Below, in pieces: positions 63,001 to 64,000 of a DNA stretch of 64,000 bases. Position 1 is the first letter of the stretch. The number at the start of each line of letters is the position of its first letter. Made by a program: the position numbers and the translations under genes. Source of the DNA: Amaranthus tricolor (Eukaryota > Streptophyta > Magnoliopsida > Caryophyllales > Amaranthaceae); contig NC_080056.1 of NCBI RefSeq assembly GCF_026212465.1, positions 21,928,482-21,992,481 on the forward strand. The letters are read 5' to 3'. The notes beneath the pieces are model-generated. The model was not told the origin of the DNA and made no database searches. It was given only the letters and a program-made list of their open reading frames with translations.

Positions 63001-64000
63001 GAAAACAATAGTCATATGCTTTAAATTACGTCCTAAATTGCGTTTTTAAAGTTTTTTATGCTTTTTTGGCACTTTCTCGCATAAAGTGGTTAAAACGTGG
63101 TTTGTTTGGCACGAAACTTGGCACACGACACTATTTTGTATATATTATTGTGTTGAAATGGTTAGAATCCAAAACAATAGTCATATGCTTGAAATTACGT
63201 GCTAAGTTGCGTTTTTTAGGATTTTTAAGCGTTTTTGGTATTTTCACGCATAAGTGGTTTAAACTTGGTTTGTTAGGCACGAAATTTGGCACACGATGCT
63301 ATCTGGTATATATTATTTTGTTGAAATAGTTGGAATCCAAAACAATAGTCATATGCTTGAAATTACGTGCTAAGTTGCGTTTTCAAGGTTTTTTAAGCTT
63401 TTTTGCCACTCTCTCGCATAAAGTAGTCCATACTTTGTTGGTTTTGCATGAAACTTGGCACTAAACACAATTTAGTATATATTATTATGTTGAAAAGGTG
63501 AGAATCGGAAAATTACGTACTAAGTTGCGTTTTTGAGGTTTTTTAAGCATGTTTGGCATTTTCTTGCATAATCTGGTTCTAACTTTGTTTGTTTGCCACG
63601 AAACTTGGCTCACAACACTATTTGGTGTATATTATTGTGTTAAGATCATTATAATCAAAAAAAAGTCATATGCTGAAATTATGTGCACAGTTGCAATTTT
63701 AAGGTTTTTTCAGCTTTTTTGGCATTTTCTCGTGTAAAATGGTTCAAATTTTGTTTATTTACCACGAAACTTGGCACACAACACAATTTCGTATATATTA
63801 TTGTGTTGAAATGGTGACCATCAAAACAATAGTCATATGCTTGAGAATACGTGCGAAGTTGCGTATTTGAGGTTTTTTAATCGTTTTTGGCACTTTCTCG
63901 CATAAAATGGTTCAAAATTGGTTTGTTTTGCATGAAAATTTGCAGTAAAAACTATTTGGTATATATTATTGTGTTGAAATTGTTTGAATCGAAAGCCAAA
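60042..64000 (+). repeat. Right edge: diverged and partly deleted satellite monomers
   Basis: Starts near 60042, 60211, 60381, 60549, 60717, 60884, 61053, 61217, 61513, 61682, 61851, 62021, 62135, 62295, 62456, 62628, 62799, 62967, 63137, 63305, 63474, 63624, 63790 and 63958. Several are damaged. Between 61217 and 61513 a deletion joins 'gggacacaa' to 'tcgaaaac' (about 61375). The monomer at 62021 is only ~114 bp. The one at 63474 lacks ~20 bp around the 'aatagtcatatg' box. No higher-order period is visible. The satellite runs past the end of the window. Confidence 0.88.

Larger units (their letters stand above)
335..64000 (+). repeat. ~169-bp satellite array, all monomers in the same orientation
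   Basis: The sequence repeats with a period of about 169 bp from the junction near 335 to the last base. I use 'ggtatatatt' as monomer position 1. A typical monomer then reads through 'gttgaaatggttagaatc' (about 16-33), 'aatagtcatatgcttg' (about 40-55), 'acgtgctaagttgcg' (about 61-75), three spaced T tracts (76-100), 'ggcactttctcgcataaag' (101-119), 'tggttcaaacttggtttg' (about 120-138) and 'gaaacttggcacac' (about 146-159). No inverted copy and no transposon insertion was seen. Monomer length (nucleosomal scale), AT richness and head-to-tail order are typical of heterochromatic, often centromeric, satellites. The role here is inferred only. Confidence 0.97.

Noticed and set aside
315..63737. 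About 100 open reading frames of 60-136 codons on both strands, many recurring once per HOR unit with nearly identical peptides
   Set aside because: They lie wholly inside satellite, cross monomer borders, occur on both strands over the same bases, and end or change with one-base indels. Neither 169 nor 1354 is a multiple of 3, so the frame shifts from copy to copy. The peptides show no recognisable domain. They recur because the DNA recurs.
335..64000. CRISPR array
   Set aside because: The repeated unit is ~169 bp and contiguous, with no alternation of short identical repeats and unique spacers, and no cas gene.
335..64000. Promoters or TATA boxes from the 'ggtatatatt' motif at each monomer start
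   Set aside because: The motif occurs in nearly every monomer as part of the satellite consensus; nothing links it to a transcribed unit.
335..64000. Subtelomeric rather than centromeric array, and an insect (aphid-like 169-bp satellite) origin
   Set aside because: No telomere-type short repeat was seen, and monomer length alone is not diagnostic. The LTR-like edge favours a plant, but this stays open and a database search of the monomer would decide.
335..64000. Splitting the 169-bp monomer into two half-repeats ('ttggcac' occurs twice, about 52 bp apart)
   Set aside because: Only the short heptamer is shared; the sequence around the two copies does not align, so there is no support for an internal dimer.

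Overview
This window is almost entirely tandemly repeated satellite DNA. I see no gene in it. From about position 335 to the last base, every stretch is a copy of an AT-rich monomer of about 169 bp (57 G+C in 169 by my count of a typical copy, about 34 %). All copies lie in the same orientation, and no foreign insertion is visible apart from a 100-N assembly gap at 32152-32251. The first ~334 bases are not satellite. They resemble the downstream (R/U5) part of a plant Ty1-copia-type long terminal repeat that ends in CA where satellite begins. That resemblance is the only clue to the organism: a flowering plant is the best guess, with low-to-moderate confidence, and the species cannot be named from the sequence. 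Long homogeneous arrays of ~170-bp monomers are typical of centromeric or pericentromeric heterochromatin, but nothing here proves centromere function.

Layout. (1) 1-334: putative LTR end. (2) 335-3396: old, mutually diverged monomers with no higher-order period. (3) 3397-15620: an intermediate zone in which multi-kilobase blocks are repeated. Each full block reads pentamer (types M6-M7-M8-M1-M2), then four or five 'X' monomers, then a run of an M3-M4-M5 trimer (~506 bp). Blocks start at 4254, 9152 and 12190, and a fourth pentamer starts at 15113. (4) 15621-59026: 32 consecutive copies of an eight-monomer higher-order repeat (HOR) of ~1354 bp, order M1-M2-M3-M4-M5-M6-M7-M8, then a partial M1-M2 to 59364. 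(5) 59365-60041: the same X monomers that follow M2 in the left blocks. (6) 60042-64000: diverged monomers again, some internally deleted; the satellite continues beyond the window.

How the parts fit. The HOR equals the block pentamer plus one trimer, with the X monomers removed. The array is flanked by a trimer run and pentamer on its left and by X monomers on its right, so it looks like an expansion inside a fourth ancestral block. Within the array, variant positions recur every four units (~5.42 kb, 16977-29194) or every three units (~4.07 kb, 32.7-40.07 kb), and in mosaic fashion after 40 kb. This indicates recent duplication of several HOR units at a time. Zones dense in one-base homopolymer indels (27.8-31.2 kb, 36.9-40.1 kb, 42.6-44.1 kb) and the N gap look partly like assembly or read error. 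Open reading frames of 60-136 codons occur on both strands but are by-products of the repeat.
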